From NCBI GenBank assembly GCA_003249255.1, contig QKJP01000029.1, positions 30,499 to 94,498 on the forward strand: 64,000 bases of DNA. Reading direction: 5' to 3'. Made by a program: the position numbers and the translations under genes. Source of the stretch: Bacteroidales bacterium. GTDB lineage: Bacteria; Bacteroidota; Bacteroidia; Bacteroidales; Marinilabiliaceae. The notes beneath the pieces were generated by a model, which did not search any database, had not been told where the DNA came from, and was given only the letters and a program-made list of their open reading frames with translations. Every line of letters begins with the position of its first letter. Positions within the stretch are counted from its first letter, which is position 1. Positions 45,235-56,096 of the stretch are shown here, piece by piece.

Positions 45235-47997
45235 CTATTGTTGTAGGTATTCTTTAATTTTCTCCTTAAGTAAAGTAGCCTGAAAAGGTTTGGTTAATAT
45301 CTCGTCAAACATATTTTGAGTTTTGTCTTTTTCATGAACCAAACTAAAGGATGTATGCGCAAAAATGGGAACTTTCTTATTGGTTTTTCGAATTGCTTTG
45401 GCGATACTCATACCATCCATATCCGGCATTTTAATTCCTGTTAATACAAGGTCAATATCCTTATTTTCATTGAATAAGCGGATGGCTTCTGTGCCACTTT
45501 TAGCAATGATTAAGATGTAATTTTCATTTTTTAATATCGTATTCAGGTAAAACAGGGAAGTCATATCATCCTCTACCACCAAGATAGAAAGCTTACGGGC
45601 TTCAATTATTACTGAAGCCGGGATATTCAATTGCTCTTTGTGTAGGTCATCATACGAGCTTTTGGGTAAAAAGAAGGTAAAGGTAGTGCCTCTGCCTTTT
45701 ATGGATTGCATGCTCATTTTTCCGTTTAAAAGATCTGAATAGCCCTTTGAAATAGAAAGACCTAAGCCTGCTCCTTCATTGATGTTTGAACTTTGGGGAT
45801 CAACTTGAACAAAGCGGTCAAACACGGCTTTTTGTTTTTCTTTGGGTATGCCAACGCCTGTATCTTTTACATAAAAAAGAATGCCTTTTAATTCGCTTTT
45901 ATAACCAAAAGTTACCGAGCCTTTTTCTGTAAATTTGATGGCGTTTTTGATGAGGTTTGTCATGATGGCATAGATTTTTTCTTTATCTGTGAATAGGGTA
46001 GCCTCATCAGTTGGTAAGGGACATTCTTTTATGAGCGTTAGGTTTTTATGAGCTGCTTCTGCCGAAAAGAAATCTTCCAAAAACTGGAATTGCTCATTGA
46101 TGTTGGTTTCCACAATATTAACATCAATTTGACCGGCTTCAATTTTCGAAATGTTTACCAAATCATTGATAATATTGAGCATTCTTTCGCCACTTTTTTC
46201 AATTACATTAATAAAGTTTTGTTGATCTTCACCACTTAAGTTAGGCGTTTTTAATAGTTCGGCAAAACCCAAAATGCCGTTCATAGGCGTGCGAATCTCA
46301 TGGCTCATGTTTGCCAGAAAAGCTGATTTTAAATGGTCGCTTTCTTCAGCTTTTTCTTTGGCTTTTATCAGTTCTTTTTCAATTTCTTTACGTTCAGTTA
46401 TGTCAATAACAATTCCACGTAATCCAATCGCTTTGTTGTTTTTTAGAATAGGAGTGGAGTAGATAATCACCGGAAATTTCGAGCCGTCTTTTCGCCGAGC
46501 AATATATTCATTGCTGCTGATGTGGCCATTATATATTTGTGGCACATTGATCTTCACATCCTCGTGGCATTCCTCGGCGATGCATTGTAACAGGTTAATT
46601 CCGGCATTAAGTTCTTCCTTTGTATATCCAAAGCTTATAAATGCTTGTTGATTGGCAAAAGTGAAATTTCCATTAATGTCAGACTCAAACACTATTTGAG
46701 GGAGCATATCTACAGTTTCCTTAAATTTTTGTTCGCTTGCCACTAAAGCTTCTTCTGTTTCTTTTCGTTCAGTTATATCTTCATAAGTGCCTAATATTCC
46801 AATTACTTCGCCTTCTGAATTAAAAAGGGGAATTTTATTGGTTTCTAACCAGGCTTGTTTACCATTGGCTTGTTGTTGAGATTCTATGATACGGTATTCG
46901 CCAATTCCGGATTTCATGATACGTTCATCAACTTCTCTAAAAAACTCTGCTTCTTCTTTTTTCCAGGCTAACTCGTAATCCGTCTTGCCTATGATGTTAA
47001 ATTGGTAGCCAACACCAGCCACTTCAGCAAATTTTCTATTACAACCCATGTACTCCGACTGTCTGTTTTTCCAAAAGATAAATGAAGGAATGTTATCCAT
47101 GATCATTTCTTTCATGGCATTGGTTTCGATTAATTCTTCTTCGGTTTTCTTTTGCTCTGAAATGTCTTTGCTATGGATGGATGCACCTATTACTTTATCA
47201 TCTACACGTATGGGCGACATGATGACTTCAGTGTAGAGTAGGGTATTGTTAATGGGGACTTCATCGGTAAAATTGATGATTTCATTCTTGAAGATCTTTT
47301 TTAGTCTTTTCTTCCATAAGGTATTAAAGGGTGACGGAAGGATGTCTATGATGTTGCTTCCAACAGAAATGGTTTGGTTATAGTGTTTTTTGATGTGGTT
47401 TTTAAAAACTTTGTTTGTGTAAATGAGCTTGTAATCTAAATCCACAGACCAAATGCTGTCCAATGAATTTTCCAGGATGGCACTCATGTTTGCTTGACTT
47501 CTTTGAAGCTCGCGTTTGTGTTTTTCTCGTTCTGTAATATCGACCAGAGAAAACTGTAGAAAAGTGCTATCACAGTGCTTGAAGGTTAGCAGGTGAACTT
47601 CTGCATCCCAAATTTCACCATTGGGTTTTTGGTGTTTCCAATCAAAAGTTGCTGAACCTTCTTCAAGTGCCTTGTTGATATAGTATTGTGCTTTTTCCTC
47701 CGAAGGAGAGTGGTCGTACTGAAATGGAGCCGAAACATCAAAGGGCGTTTTGCCGATTAATTCTGATTTATCCTTGTAACCATAAATCTTTACGGCTGCT
47801 TCATTACAATCAATGAAGTGGTAGTTAATAACATCCATTACAATAATGGGCAAAAGTGAACTTTGAAAAAGAAGTCTTAAAAAGGTTTTACTGTCTGTTA
47901 TACTGTCGTTTGTTGAACGTTCTTTAGATTTTAAGGCCTTTTTTAAAGCTTCGTTTTCTTTTAATAATTCTTCGTATGTCGGATTTGGGTTGGTCAT
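45235..47997 (-). CDS. Multi-PAS hybrid histidine kinase with degenerate receiver
   Basis: 920 residues, no transmembrane segment. Four PAS/PAC modules (about 40-160, 165-285, 290-415, 420-540) are followed by HisKA with LANMSHEIRTPMNG (His566), an HATPase domain (NLIKNAIKF, VKDTGVGIPKEK, GAGLGLSIS) and a C-terminal receiver. The receiver keeps the acidic pair (VVEDD), the Thr (AHTS) and Lys (LTKPF), but the phospho-acceptor position reads DLVLTGIKMP, with Gly854 where Asp is expected. It is next to chemoreceptor genes and probably senses a cytosolic signal. Confidence 0.9.
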   Translation of the reverse strand: MTNPNPTYEELLKENEALKKALKSKERSTNDSITDSKTFLRLLFQSSLLPIIVMDVINYHFIDCNEAAVKIYGYKDKSELIGKTPFDVSAPFQYDHSPSEEKAQYYINKALEEGSATFDWKHQKPNGEIWDAEVHLLTFKHCDSTFLQFSLVDITEREKHKRELQRSQANMSAILENSLDSIWSVDLDYKLIYTNKVFKNHIKKHYNQTISVGSNIIDILPSPFNTLWKKRLKKIFKNEIINFTDEVPINNTLLYTEVIMSPIRVDDKVIGASIHSKDISEQKKTEEELIETNAMKEMIMDNIPSFIFWKNRQSEYMGCNRKFAEVAGVGYQFNIIGKTDYELAWKKEEAEFFREVDERIMKSGIGEYRIIESQQQANGKQAWLETNKIPLFNSEGEVIGILGTYEDITERKETEEALVASEQKFKETVDMLPQIVFESDINGNFTFANQQAFISFGYTKEELNAGINLLQCIAEECHEDVKINVPQIYNGHISSNEYIARRKDGSKFPVIIYSTPILKNNKAIGLRGIVIDITERKEIEKELIKAKEKAEESDHLKSAFLANMSHEIRTPMNGILGFAELLKTPNLSGEDQQNFINVIEKSGERMLNIINDLVNISKIEAGQIDVNIVETNINEQFQFLEDFFSAEAAHKNLTLIKECPLPTDEATLFTDKEKIYAIMTNLIKNAIKFTEKGSVTFGYKSELKGILFYVKDTGVGIPKEKQKAVFDRFVQVDPQSSNINEGAGLGLSISKGYSDLLNGKMSMQSIKGRGTTFTFFLPKSSYDDLHKEQLNIPASVIIEARKLSILVVEDDMTSLFYLNTILKNENYILIIAKSGTEAIRLFNENKDIDLVLTGIKMPDMDGMSIAKAIRKTNKKVPIFAHTSFSLVHEKDKTQNMFDEILTKPFQATLLKEKIKEYLQQ

Positions 47998-48214
47998 TCA
48001 CTTTTGCTTTCTAAATAAACCAATTTCATAAACTTTTGGTTTGTTTTCTTTACAAAGCGAAAAATAACAGTTTACCGAATAATCAAAAAGCGTTAGGTAA
48101 TCTTTTTGATGAGTTTTGTCTGAAAACCTTCACCTTTCATTTTAACAGGCCTATATCCAATGGCTAAAGATGGATAGATTTCTAAATACTAATTAAGTTT
48201 CTGAATGTTGCAAT

Positions 48215-48320
48215 GATGCATAAAACTCAACGCAGAGGCCCGGGGATAAAGAGTTTTAGATTTGAAACACAAAAATTTCGATTCTCCGTGACTCCGTGTT
48301 TAATTATGCACAATGACTAT
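48215..48320. repeat. Low-complexity ACGCAGAGG/CTCCGTG repeat
   Basis: aactcaacgcagaggcccgg and gattctccgtgactccgtgt lie in the 550-base gap 47998-48549. The rest of the gap is AT-rich and holds no gene I can support. Confidence 0.5.
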
Positions 48321-48549
48321 TAGGCATTTTAAGTTTTTTTGTGAAACATAAAGATGTTTCTTGTTTTTTTACTACATTAACGTCAATCAATTTTTCAAAG
48401 GCATGTTACCCCTGTTCTAAATATGTAGCAAGTTTTTCAATTTCAATTAACCTGATAAAAGTATAATAATAACTTAACAAAATCGTAGCCAGCAACATTA
48501 GTGTTAAATTGACTTAGTGTTGATATTACACCATTAAAATCCTTAACTT

Positions 48550-50013
48550 ATGAATAGTTCTATTAAAGATTTTTCCTCAAAACTCTCTAATAAAATTAGC
48601 CTGCTTATAATAAGCGTCGAAACGGTTGCCTTATTTTCGCTTGGCTTTTTTTATGTTCAAAGATTTGATGATCAGCTTAATGTGTCTTTGAAAAAGAATT
48701 TTGAAACCCCGGCCTTTTTACTTTCCAATGGCATGCTTAATTACGAGTCTGTTGAAGATAGTATTGTACTTGCAACCTTAGTTGGTGAAATGGTTAGTGA
48801 TTGTAAAATCATTGGAACCAACGGTAAAATTTATTATTCATTATCTTTAGAAGATAAGAACAAAGATGTTGCAACGATTGAAAATTTGAGCAACTATGGA
48901 TTATTCGACAAAGAACTCTCAGAAGCAATCTTCTTTGATGAAAAATACCAGGGTGAAAAATTTCTTACGATGATTAGTCCTCTGCGGTTAGCCGGAGGAA
49001 AGTATTTAGGGTATTTATACATTCATTCGCCCAAAACCATAATTCAGAAACAATCCCGGCAATTAACCTGGTTATTTATCATTGGCTCAGTTTTTTGCAT
49101 ACTGCTTACTTCCATTGTAATTATTTATTATTTCAATAAGCAATTTACTTCAAAAATAAGTCTGTTATTAAAGCGATTGACCAATATGAAAGAAGGCAAG
49201 CTAATGTCGAGCCCGATTCAAATAAAGTCGAATGACGAATTAGGATGGTTGGCCGCTTCCATCAACGAATTGAACCTATCGTTAATAAAAATTGTAACAG
49301 ATATTTTAAAAAGTGCCAATACGGTTGCCGGTACCAGTTCTTCTATTAATCAAACCTCTATTGCCGTAGCAGCCGGCGCGGCAGAACAAGCTTCTTCAGT
49401 GGAGCAGGTCTCCTCTTCAGTGGAAGAAATGAATGCTAATATTCAGGAAAATTCGGCCAATGCAACGGTGACAGAAAATATTTCTAAAAATGCAAAAGAT
49501 GGTATTGCTGAATTGTTGGAAAGGGAAAGTCAAAGTAAGAATTTGATTAATGAAATGGCTGAGAAAATCACCATTATCAACGACATTGCCATTCAAACCA
49601 ATATCTTATCCTTAAATGCTGCAGTTGAGGCAGCTCGTGCCGGAAGCGAAGGGCGCGGTTTTGCAGTAGTTGCTGCAGAGGTGCGAAAGTTGGCTGAACG
49701 ATCGCGCTTAGCGGCTGATGAAATATCTGCCAAGGCGATACAAACCGTTGAAATATCCAATTCTAACCATCACTTATTAGTGAATCTTGCGCCACAGATA
49801 AATAAAACCACACAATTGTTACAGGAGATAAAAGTTTCGTCTTCGGAGCAATCCAATGGTGCAGCGCAAATTAATCATGCCATTCAAGCTTTAAACTTGG
49901 TGGTTCAAAAAAATGCAGCTTCAGCTGATAGCATGTCAGCCAAATCGACCACTATGGAAGATGAAGCTCGCAGATTAAAAAGTGCCATTGAATATTTTAC
50001 TTTGGAAAATTAG
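48550..50013 (+). CDS. Methyl-accepting chemotaxis protein
   Basis: 487 residues. Transmembrane helices at about 16-36 and 172-196 bracket a periplasmic sensor of about 135 residues. HAMP follows ([20 protein letters not shown]), then the signalling domain with the tip [20 protein letters not shown] and [15 protein letters not shown]. It should control a CheA kinase not present here. The gene for a solute-binding lipoprotein begins 5 bases after its stop, so the receptor may read the loaded binding protein. Confidence 0.93.
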   Translation: MNSSIKDFSSKLSNKISLLIISVETVALFSLGFFYVQRFDDQLNVSLKKNFETPAFLLSNGMLNYESVEDSIVLATLVGEMVSDCKIIGTNGKIYYSLSLEDKNKDVATIENLSNYGLFDKELSEAIFFDEKYQGEKFLTMISPLRLAGGKYLGYLYIHSPKTIIQKQSRQLTWLFIIGSVFCILLTSIVIIYYFNKQFTSKISLLLKRLTNMKEGKLMSSPIQIKSNDELGWLAASINELNLSLIKIVTDILKSANTVAGTSSSINQTSIAVAAGAAEQASSVEQVSSSVEEMNANIQENSANATVTENISKNAKDGIAELLERESQSKNLINEMAEKITIINDIAIQTNILSLNAAVEAARAGSEGRGFAVVAAEVRKLAERSRLAADEISAKAIQTVEISNSNHHLLVNLAPQINKTTQLLQEIKVSSSEQSNGAAQINHAIQALNLVVQKNAASADSMSAKSTTMEDEARRLKSAIEYFTLEN

Positions 50014-50018
50014 CAGAT

Positions 50019-51380
50019 ATGAAAAATTATCAAATTCTAGTTTTTATAGCCTGGCTATTAGTTTTTCCAATGGCCTGTCAACAAACTTCTAATTCAAAAG
50101 ATGGAGCACATCTTAAGACCATTGAAAAAACTTCAACTACAAAACAAGTCAACTTTATTGGTCAATGGTATCATGAAGGAAATCGAGAACTCTTGGTGCG
50201 AAACATTGCGCGGGAATATGAATTTCAAAATCAAAATGTAAAGGTTAATTTAAAATTTCCGGAAGAAATCTATTATCAACGGGAAGACCCGGAAAGCAAC
50301 GCTAAGTTTGTGGCAAATATCATAACTCAGAAAAACCCGGAGTGGGATATCATTCGAATTATCGATGATTTTGCAGGAGTATACAAGCAAACTAACAATC
50401 CCAATTGGGCCAAAGATTATTTGGTCGATTTTAGTGCCATTCAGGAGTTTAGAGATAAAACAAAGCCGGAACTGCTTAACGACTCCATAAAAAGAAAATG
50501 GGGAGGCATTATTCCCGGTCCATTTTTGGAAGGACAATACTGGGCTTTATGGTACAACAGTAAAGTAGCTGAAAAAATGGGGATCAAAATCAAAAACAAT
50601 CAAATGACGGTGGATGATTTTGTATCCTACATCAAAGATGCTCATGCCTACAATCAACATCATCGGGATAGCACTATTACGCCACTTTTTGAAGCGGGTG
50701 ACTGGCAAACAGCGGGGGGTGTTTTTTTTCAAATGATGGCTTCCTGTTTTGATAATTCTTCCGACTTTTTAGCTCAAAAAGCGAGCAAGGAACGCTTAAA
50801 TAACTGGCATAAGGTATTAAAGGTTGCTGAAGAATTAGCGGCGTATGATATTCTTAATCCTAATTATAAACAAATTGCATGGGGCGAAAGCATCAGTACT
50901 TTGCTTAATGAAGAATGCTTGTTTTATGTTAATGGTTCCTGGATGTATAATATCTGGTTGAGTATCGACAAAGAAAAAACCATGAATTGTGTTCCTGCTG
51001 AATTTCCGGTTTTTAAAGAAACAAATATTTACCCGGGAGGCTATCAAATTATGTGGGCGGTTCTTAAAAATGCTCCAAACAAAGAAACTGCCATTGATTT
51101 TTTGCTGAAGTTAAACTCCGAAAAAGTAGGGCAGGATTGGGTGCGATATACCAAATGTCCAACCGGAATTAAGACTTCGATGGCCGAAGTAAGTTTTGGC
51201 GTGGATCAATTCGAAGATTTCTCAAGTTATATACAACGCCGTTACAGTACCCGGAATTATAAATATACAGAAGATGGAAACCTAATTGCCGGTGAAGATA
51301 ATTCCAACAAGAAGTTTTATTTGAGAGCGGTATTAACCGGGGAAATGTCTGCTGATGAGGCTATTGGTTTAATGAACTAA
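50019..51380 (+). CDS. Extracellular solute-binding lipoprotein (family 1, sugar-type)
   Basis: 453 residues. The lipobox is VFPMAC (Cys near 20). The mature protein has the family 1 layout: ..FIGQWYHEGNRELL.., WDIIRIIDDFAGVY, a GPFLEGQYWALWYNSKVAEK hinge region, and NGSWMYNIW in the second lobe. Proteins of this kind feed ABC importers, but no permease or ATPase gene is nearby; the only partner is the chemoreceptor 5 bases upstream. A sensory role is the best inference. Confidence 0.8.
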   Translation: MKNYQILVFIAWLLVFPMACQQTSNSKDGAHLKTIEKTSTTKQVNFIGQWYHEGNRELLVRNIAREYEFQNQNVKVNLKFPEEIYYQREDPESNAKFVANIITQKNPEWDIIRIIDDFAGVYKQTNNPNWAKDYLVDFSAIQEFRDKTKPELLNDSIKRKWGGIIPGPFLEGQYWALWYNSKVAEKMGIKIKNNQMTVDDFVSYIKDAHAYNQHHRDSTITPLFEAGDWQTAGGVFFQMMASCFDNSSDFLAQKASKERLNNWHKVLKVAEELAAYDILNPNYKQIAWGESISTLLNEECLFYVNGSWMYNIWLSIDKEKTMNCVPAEFPVFKETNIYPGGYQIMWAVLKNAPNKETAIDFLLKLNSEKVGQDWVRYTKCPTGIKTSMAEVSFGVDQFEDFSSYIQRRYSTRNYKYTEDGNLIAGEDNSNKKFYLRAVLTGEMSADEAIGLMN

Positions 51381-51504
51381 GCAATGTTTCATTTAGTTTA
51401 CATACAATGTTTTACTATCCGCTCATATACAGGGGAATAGGAAACTTTAACAACTCATTTACAAGGAAACCTATCGAAAGCTACTGCAAAGCAAGAGATT
51501 GTCT

Positions 51505-51512
51505 TACCTTTG
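51505..51512 (+). promoter_or_regulatory. -7 promoter box of the RND/PlsC operon
   Basis: TACCTTTG is an exact TAnnTTTG match, 25 bases before the ATG at 51537, and it overlaps the upstream GTG-like codons of the longest frame. Confidence 0.65.
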
Positions 51513-51536
51513 TGCATCAAAACAAACAAACGAATA

Positions 51537-53924
51537 ATGGGCCGAATTAAAATTCACCACATCATTATCCAGTACCGAATCCTTATTTTAATTAGCATCC
51601 TTGGGCTTACTGCTTTTATGGCTTACCAGGCTCAAAAAGTTGAGTTGGATTATAAAATGGCTCAACTCTTACCACAAACCGATCAGGCGTTTATTGATTA
51701 CAAGGCGTTTAAAAAACAGTTTGGAGAAGATGCCAACCTCATTCTTTTGGGTATTAATGATACTTCGATCTTAAAGCTAAAAACCTTTAATACCTATTAT
51801 GATCTATCAAACAGTATAGCCGATATTAAGGTTGTTGATGTTAATGATTCAATAATAAAAGGTGCAAAAACGGTTTTTTCTTTGTCGCATTTGTATGAAT
51901 TAAAGAAGCATCCGGAGGCTTGTAAACTTCAAATACAGTCTTTATTTAAGCAGAAACCTCAAACTCAAAATGAGCTGGATAGTGTTCTGAATCACTTACA
52001 CGCCTTACCGTTTTACGAAAATTTATTGTTCAAAAAAACGAAATGTAGTTACGTTACTATTCTGGCCGTATCCTTACAAAATGAAATTGTAAACAGTAAA
52101 AGCCGTATCGACTTTGTGAATCAAATGTCAGAGCTGGCTGAGCAATTTACCAAGGAGACAGGGGTCGAAATTCATTATTCCGGCTTACCATTCATCCGCA
52201 CCCACATCATGGCCAAGGTCAAAAAGGAACTTAGTTTATTCATTGGGCTGGCTGCCTTGGTGTTAGCTGTAATTCTTTACCTGTTTTTTAAATCTTTTAG
52301 AGCCGTTTTAACAGCTTTGATAATTGTCGGTATTTCAGTGGTTTGGGTATTTGGCTTTATGGGAATCTTTGATTATAAGATTACCATTCTTACCGGTTTA
52401 ATTCCGCCACTCATTATCGTGATTGGGATACCCAACTCTATTTTTCTGTTGAATAAATATCACCTTGAATGCACCACCCACGGCTCCAAAGAAAAGGCTC
52501 TGGAGAAAATGATTAAAAAGATTGGAGGCGTTATTTTCCTTTCGAATTTAACTACGGCTGCCGGTTTTGCCACTTTTGTATTTACCAGCTCCATCATATT
52601 GGTTGAATTTGGTATTGTTGCAGCAGCTAATATTTTTGGACTCTTCATCTTATCCATTACTATTTTTCCTATTATTCTCAGCTTTCAGAGCAAACCCAAG
52701 GCCAAACATACCAAGCATCTTGAAAGTAAGGTTTTATACAATGCCCTAAAGTGGCTTGTGGTAAGTACTCTTAAGCACAGAAGAAGTATCTATCTGGGTA
52801 CAGGTGTTCTCATTATCTTTAGTATCATCGGTATTTCGATGATTAAAATTTCGGGTAATGTGGTAGATGATATCCCAAAGGATGACAGCATTTATAAAGA
52901 TCTGATGTTCTTTGAAGAGCAATATGGTGGTGTCCTTCCTTTTGAGATCATGATTGATACTAAAAAAGGCAATGGGGTATTTACCGATAATGCCACTACC
53001 TTATATAAAATGCGTAAGCTCGAAAAAGTTTTAAGCAGAGATTCCATTTACGCACAATACTTTTCAAAACCCATCTCTATTTTAGATGGATTGAGATACA
53101 TGTATCAGGCTCATAAAGGTGGCGATTCAAAGTATTTTACCGTTCCAACGCCGGCCCAGCTTTCTCAATTAAAAAAGTACCAGTCGAAAGAAACCAAATC
53201 GGCCTGGTTAGAGAACAATGCTTTTATCGACTCTACCAGTCAAATTACACGCATGACGGTCGAAATGGCCAACATCAACACCAAGCAGATTCAAATTCTT
53301 CAAGATTCTTTAAGATCTGATGTTGACAAGATTTTCCCTATTGAAGATTACAAGGTGAGCTTTACCGGAACAAGCATTGTATTTCTTAAAGGAACCAACT
53401 TTTTAATTCGAAACTTATTTATCAGTTTAGCCATTGCCATTGGTTTAATATCACTCTTTATTGCGCTGATGTTTAAATCCTTTCGCATGGTCTTAATTTC
53501 GATTTTCCCCAACCTAATTCCGCTTTTGTTTACAGCCGGAATTATGGGGTACTTTGGCATTAACATCAAGCCATCTACCATCCTGGTGTTTAGTATTGCG
53601 TTTGGTATATCGGTTGATGATAGCATCCATTATTTAGCCAAATACCGTCAGGAATTGAAATTGTACAATGGGCGTATTAAATTCTCTGTTATAGAGGCTA
53701 TTAAAGAGTCTGGTGTAAGCATGATATACACCTCTATTGTGCTCTTCTTCGGTTTTTCTATCTTTGCTGCTTCCAGTTTTGGTGGGACAATTGCACTTGG
53801 CGTTTTAGTCTCTTTAACTTTACTGGTTGCCATGATCACAAACCTGATCTTATTACCGGCTTTGTTAATGTCTTTAGAGAAAGCTAAAGCAAAGGAAGGA
53901 AAGAAAAAGAGAAAGAAGAAATAA
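51537..53924 (+). CDS. RND-superfamily (MMPL/SSD-type) permease
   Basis: About 795 residues with two similar halves, each a hydrophilic loop followed by five or six transmembrane helices. Typical elements are GIPNSIFLLNKYHLE in the first half and FGISVDDSIHYLAKYRQE in the second, the latter with the Asp pair of the family. Relatives export lipids or hydrophobic compounds. Start at 51537 chosen because a promoter box covers the start of the longer frame. It overlaps the acyltransferase gene by one base (TAATG), suggesting the two act together. Confidence 0.88.
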   Translation: MGRIKIHHIIIQYRILILISILGLTAFMAYQAQKVELDYKMAQLLPQTDQAFIDYKAFKKQFGEDANLILLGINDTSILKLKTFNTYYDLSNSIADIKVVDVNDSIIKGAKTVFSLSHLYELKKHPEACKLQIQSLFKQKPQTQNELDSVLNHLHALPFYENLLFKKTKCSYVTILAVSLQNEIVNSKSRIDFVNQMSELAEQFTKETGVEIHYSGLPFIRTHIMAKVKKELSLFIGLAALVLAVILYLFFKSFRAVLTALIIVGISVVWVFGFMGIFDYKITILTGLIPPLIIVIGIPNSIFLLNKYHLECTTHGSKEKALEKMIKKIGGVIFLSNLTTAAGFATFVFTSSIILVEFGIVAAANIFGLFILSITIFPIILSFQSKPKAKHTKHLESKVLYNALKWLVVSTLKHRRSIYLGTGVLIIFSIIGISMIKISGNVVDDIPKDDSIYKDLMFFEEQYGGVLPFEIMIDTKKGNGVFTDNATTLYKMRKLEKVLSRDSIYAQYFSKPISILDGLRYMYQAHKGGDSKYFTVPTPAQLSQLKKYQSKETKSAWLENNAFIDSTSQITRMTVEMANINTKQIQILQDSLRSDVDKIFPIEDYKVSFTGTSIVFLKGTNFLIRNLFISLAIAIGLISLFIALMFKSFRMVLISIFPNLIPLLFTAGIMGYFGINIKPSTILVFSIAFGISVDDSIHYLAKYRQELKLYNGRIKFSVIEAIKESGVSMIYTSIVLFFGFSIFAASSFGGTIALGVLVSLTLLVAMITNLILLPALLMSLEKAKAKEGKKKRKKK

Positions 53925-55225
53925 TGATATTCTACTTACTAAAATATACGATGCCAATAGCCATGAGGCTATTTTTTCGAAAAGCTTATGCCGTAAATAA
54001 ACATTTTATCCCCCAAAAAGGACCGGTTATTTTTGCGTGCATGCACCCCAATTCGTTTATTGATGATTTTGTATTAGGCACATTCATCAGAAGACACATA
54101 CGCTTTATTGCGAGAGGTGATGTTTTTAAAACTAAAATTGCTCGTATCCTTTTAAAATCAATGCGTGTGAGTCCCATTTACCGGGCAATGGACAATCCGG
54201 GTGATGTGAAGAAAAATCTGGAAGCCTTTAGTTTATTCACGCGCTTTCTCAAAAATAAAGACTTTTTAATTCTTCATGCCGAAGGCGTTTGTGTGCATGA
54301 AAAAAGAGTAAGACCCTTGAAAAAAGGGATGTCCCGAATTGCCTTTTCTGCCGAAGAAACCTATGATTTTGAGTTGGGTGTTCAAATTGTTCCGGTTTCA
54401 TTGAACTATACCAATGCACCCAGGATGAGGCAAGAAATAATGGTGGAATTTTCTGAACCTATTAGGGTTAGCGAATTCAAGGAGCTTTATCTGGAAAACT
54501 CATCAAAAGCCATGTTAGCGCTCAATAAAAGAGTACATGCAGCCCTTAGCGATAAAGCTGTGGTGATTAAAGAAAAGGAAGCTGAAGCTTTAACAGAATG
54601 GAATTTACGTTTAGCAAGAAACAACTCCAAAACATCTGTTTTTCCAATTTTCAGTACCACTCCGGATCGTTTTAAACTGGAAAAACGCATTGCTGATCAA
54701 ATCAATCACTTATATGAAAACTCAAAAGATACTTTTGAGCAATTAAACGATAAAGCAGCCGGTTATTTTAACAAGCTTAAGCAATACCAACTGAAAGATA
54801 AAAACATCGCTCAATCCAATAATCTGTTTTGGAAAGGCTTGTTTTTAACCTTGCTGAGTCCTGTTTTTGCAATTGGATATCTGACTCATTTTCTTCCTGT
54901 GTTTATTGGGAAAAAAGTGGCTGGCAAGATTGTGAAAACCATTGAGTTTTATGCCTCTATTTATTTTGCTACAAGTTGGTTGTTGTTTGTTTTAGGCTAT
55001 CCGGTAATGATACTAATAACGAGTCTTATTTGGGGATATTTAGGAGTTTTGGCTTTAATAATTCTTAGCGTATTTGGCTTTTTCAGTGTTTTGCTTCGGG
55101 ATCAATACCTTCTGTTGGGAAATAGAATCCATTTCCATCGGGTCAAAAGAAAACATCCTGAATTAATTATTCAACTCAAACAAGAGAGAAAAGAGCTTGT
55201 TGATCTGCTACATATATCTGAATAA
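53924..55225 (+). CDS. PlsC-like 1-acyl-glycerophosphate acyltransferase family protein
   Basis: 433 residues. The N-terminal acyltransferase domain has ACMHPNSFIDDFVLG (catalytic His-Asp block, in the HPNSxxD form common in Bacteroidota), RFIARGDVFK and LHAEGVCVHEKRVRPLKKG (the EGT-like motif). The C-terminal part carries two long hydrophobic segments (about 295-320 and 345-395). It transfers acyl groups to a lipid precursor. Coupled by TAATG to the RND permease. Confidence 0.85.
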   Translation: MIFYLLKYTMPIAMRLFFRKAYAVNKHFIPQKGPVIFACMHPNSFIDDFVLGTFIRRHIRFIARGDVFKTKIARILLKSMRVSPIYRAMDNPGDVKKNLEAFSLFTRFLKNKDFLILHAEGVCVHEKRVRPLKKGMSRIAFSAEETYDFELGVQIVPVSLNYTNAPRMRQEIMVEFSEPIRVSEFKELYLENSSKAMLALNKRVHAALSDKAVVIKEKEAEALTEWNLRLARNNSKTSVFPIFSTTPDRFKLEKRIADQINHLYENSKDTFEQLNDKAAGYFNKLKQYQLKDKNIAQSNNLFWKGLFLTLLSPVFAIGYLTHFLPVFIGKKVAGKIVKTIEFYASIYFATSWLLFVLGYPVMILITSLIWGYLGVLALIILSVFGFFSVLLRDQYLLLGNRIHFHRVKRKHPELIIQLKQERKELVDLLHISE

Positions 55226-55283
55226 TTCAAAAAACGATTCAATATTTTTATTAACTTCGGTAACCGATTGTTAAGGTACTAAA

Positions 55284-56081
55284 ATGAAACACCTGAAAAA
55301 TAAGACAGTTTGGATTACCGGAGCCTCCAGTGGAATTGGTGAAGCTTTGGCTTATGCTTTTGCCAAACAGGGGGCGAAATTGATCTTAACCGCCAGAAAT
55401 GTTGGTCGGCTTGAAGAGGTTCAAAACAAATGCCTTCAACATACTGATTTTTGTAAAGTACACGCGGCAGACTTATCAAATGCTGATTTGGCTCAGGAAT
55501 TTGCCCAAAGGGTGGTTAAGCAAGAAGGCAAAATTGACATTCTCATAAATAATGCCGGAAGAAGTACCCGTTCATTGGCAAAGGAGACACCCTTAGAGAA
55601 TGACCGTCAAATAATGGAGCTTAACTACTTTTCACCAATTGCCCTTACAAAAGCTGTTTTACCCGGAATGATTGCCGAACAAAACGGACACATTGTTGCC
55701 ATCAGTAGCATTGTTGGTAAATTTGGTTTTCCTTTACGTTCTTCTTATTCGGCATCTAAGCACGCCATTCAAGGCTATTTCGAATCTTTACGTGCAGAGT
55801 TGGCAAATGATCAGGTTAAGGTTTCCATCATTCTTCCGGGAAGAATTCAAACGGATGTTTCAAAAAATGCATTAACTTCAAGTGGGCAAGCTCATGGAAA
55901 ATTAGACGATGGTCAAGCCAATGGCATGGATGCTGCAACTTGTGCCCATCAAATTATAAAGGCCATTAAGGCTGATAAACGCGAAGTACTAGTGGGTAGA
56001 AAGGAATTACTGATGGTTTATATTCATAAATTTTTTCCATTTTTGTACCGCAGGATTGTAACTAAGATTAAACATACATAA
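55284..56081 (+). CDS. Short-chain dehydrogenase/reductase (DHRS7-like)
   Basis: 265 residues. TGASSGIGEALAYAF binds the cofactor, NNAGRSTRS is the structural motif, and the catalytic Ser and Tyr-x3-Lys appear in AISSIVG and SYSASKHA. The C-terminal MVYIHKFFPFLYRRIV is hydrophobic and may associate with the membrane. Relatives act on keto-acyl or steroid-like lipids. It sits 58 bases after the acyltransferase and 15 before the VOC gene. Confidence 0.87.
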   Translation: MKHLKNKTVWITGASSGIGEALAYAFAKQGAKLILTARNVGRLEEVQNKCLQHTDFCKVHAADLSNADLAQEFAQRVVKQEGKIDILINNAGRSTRSLAKETPLENDRQIMELNYFSPIALTKAVLPGMIAEQNGHIVAISSIVGKFGFPLRSSYSASKHAIQGYFESLRAELANDQVKVSIILPGRIQTDVSKNALTSSGQAHGKLDDGQANGMDAATCAHQIIKAIKADKREVLVGRKELLMVYIHKFFPFLYRRIVTKIKHT

Positions 56082-56096
56082 ACTCCTATTCATATA

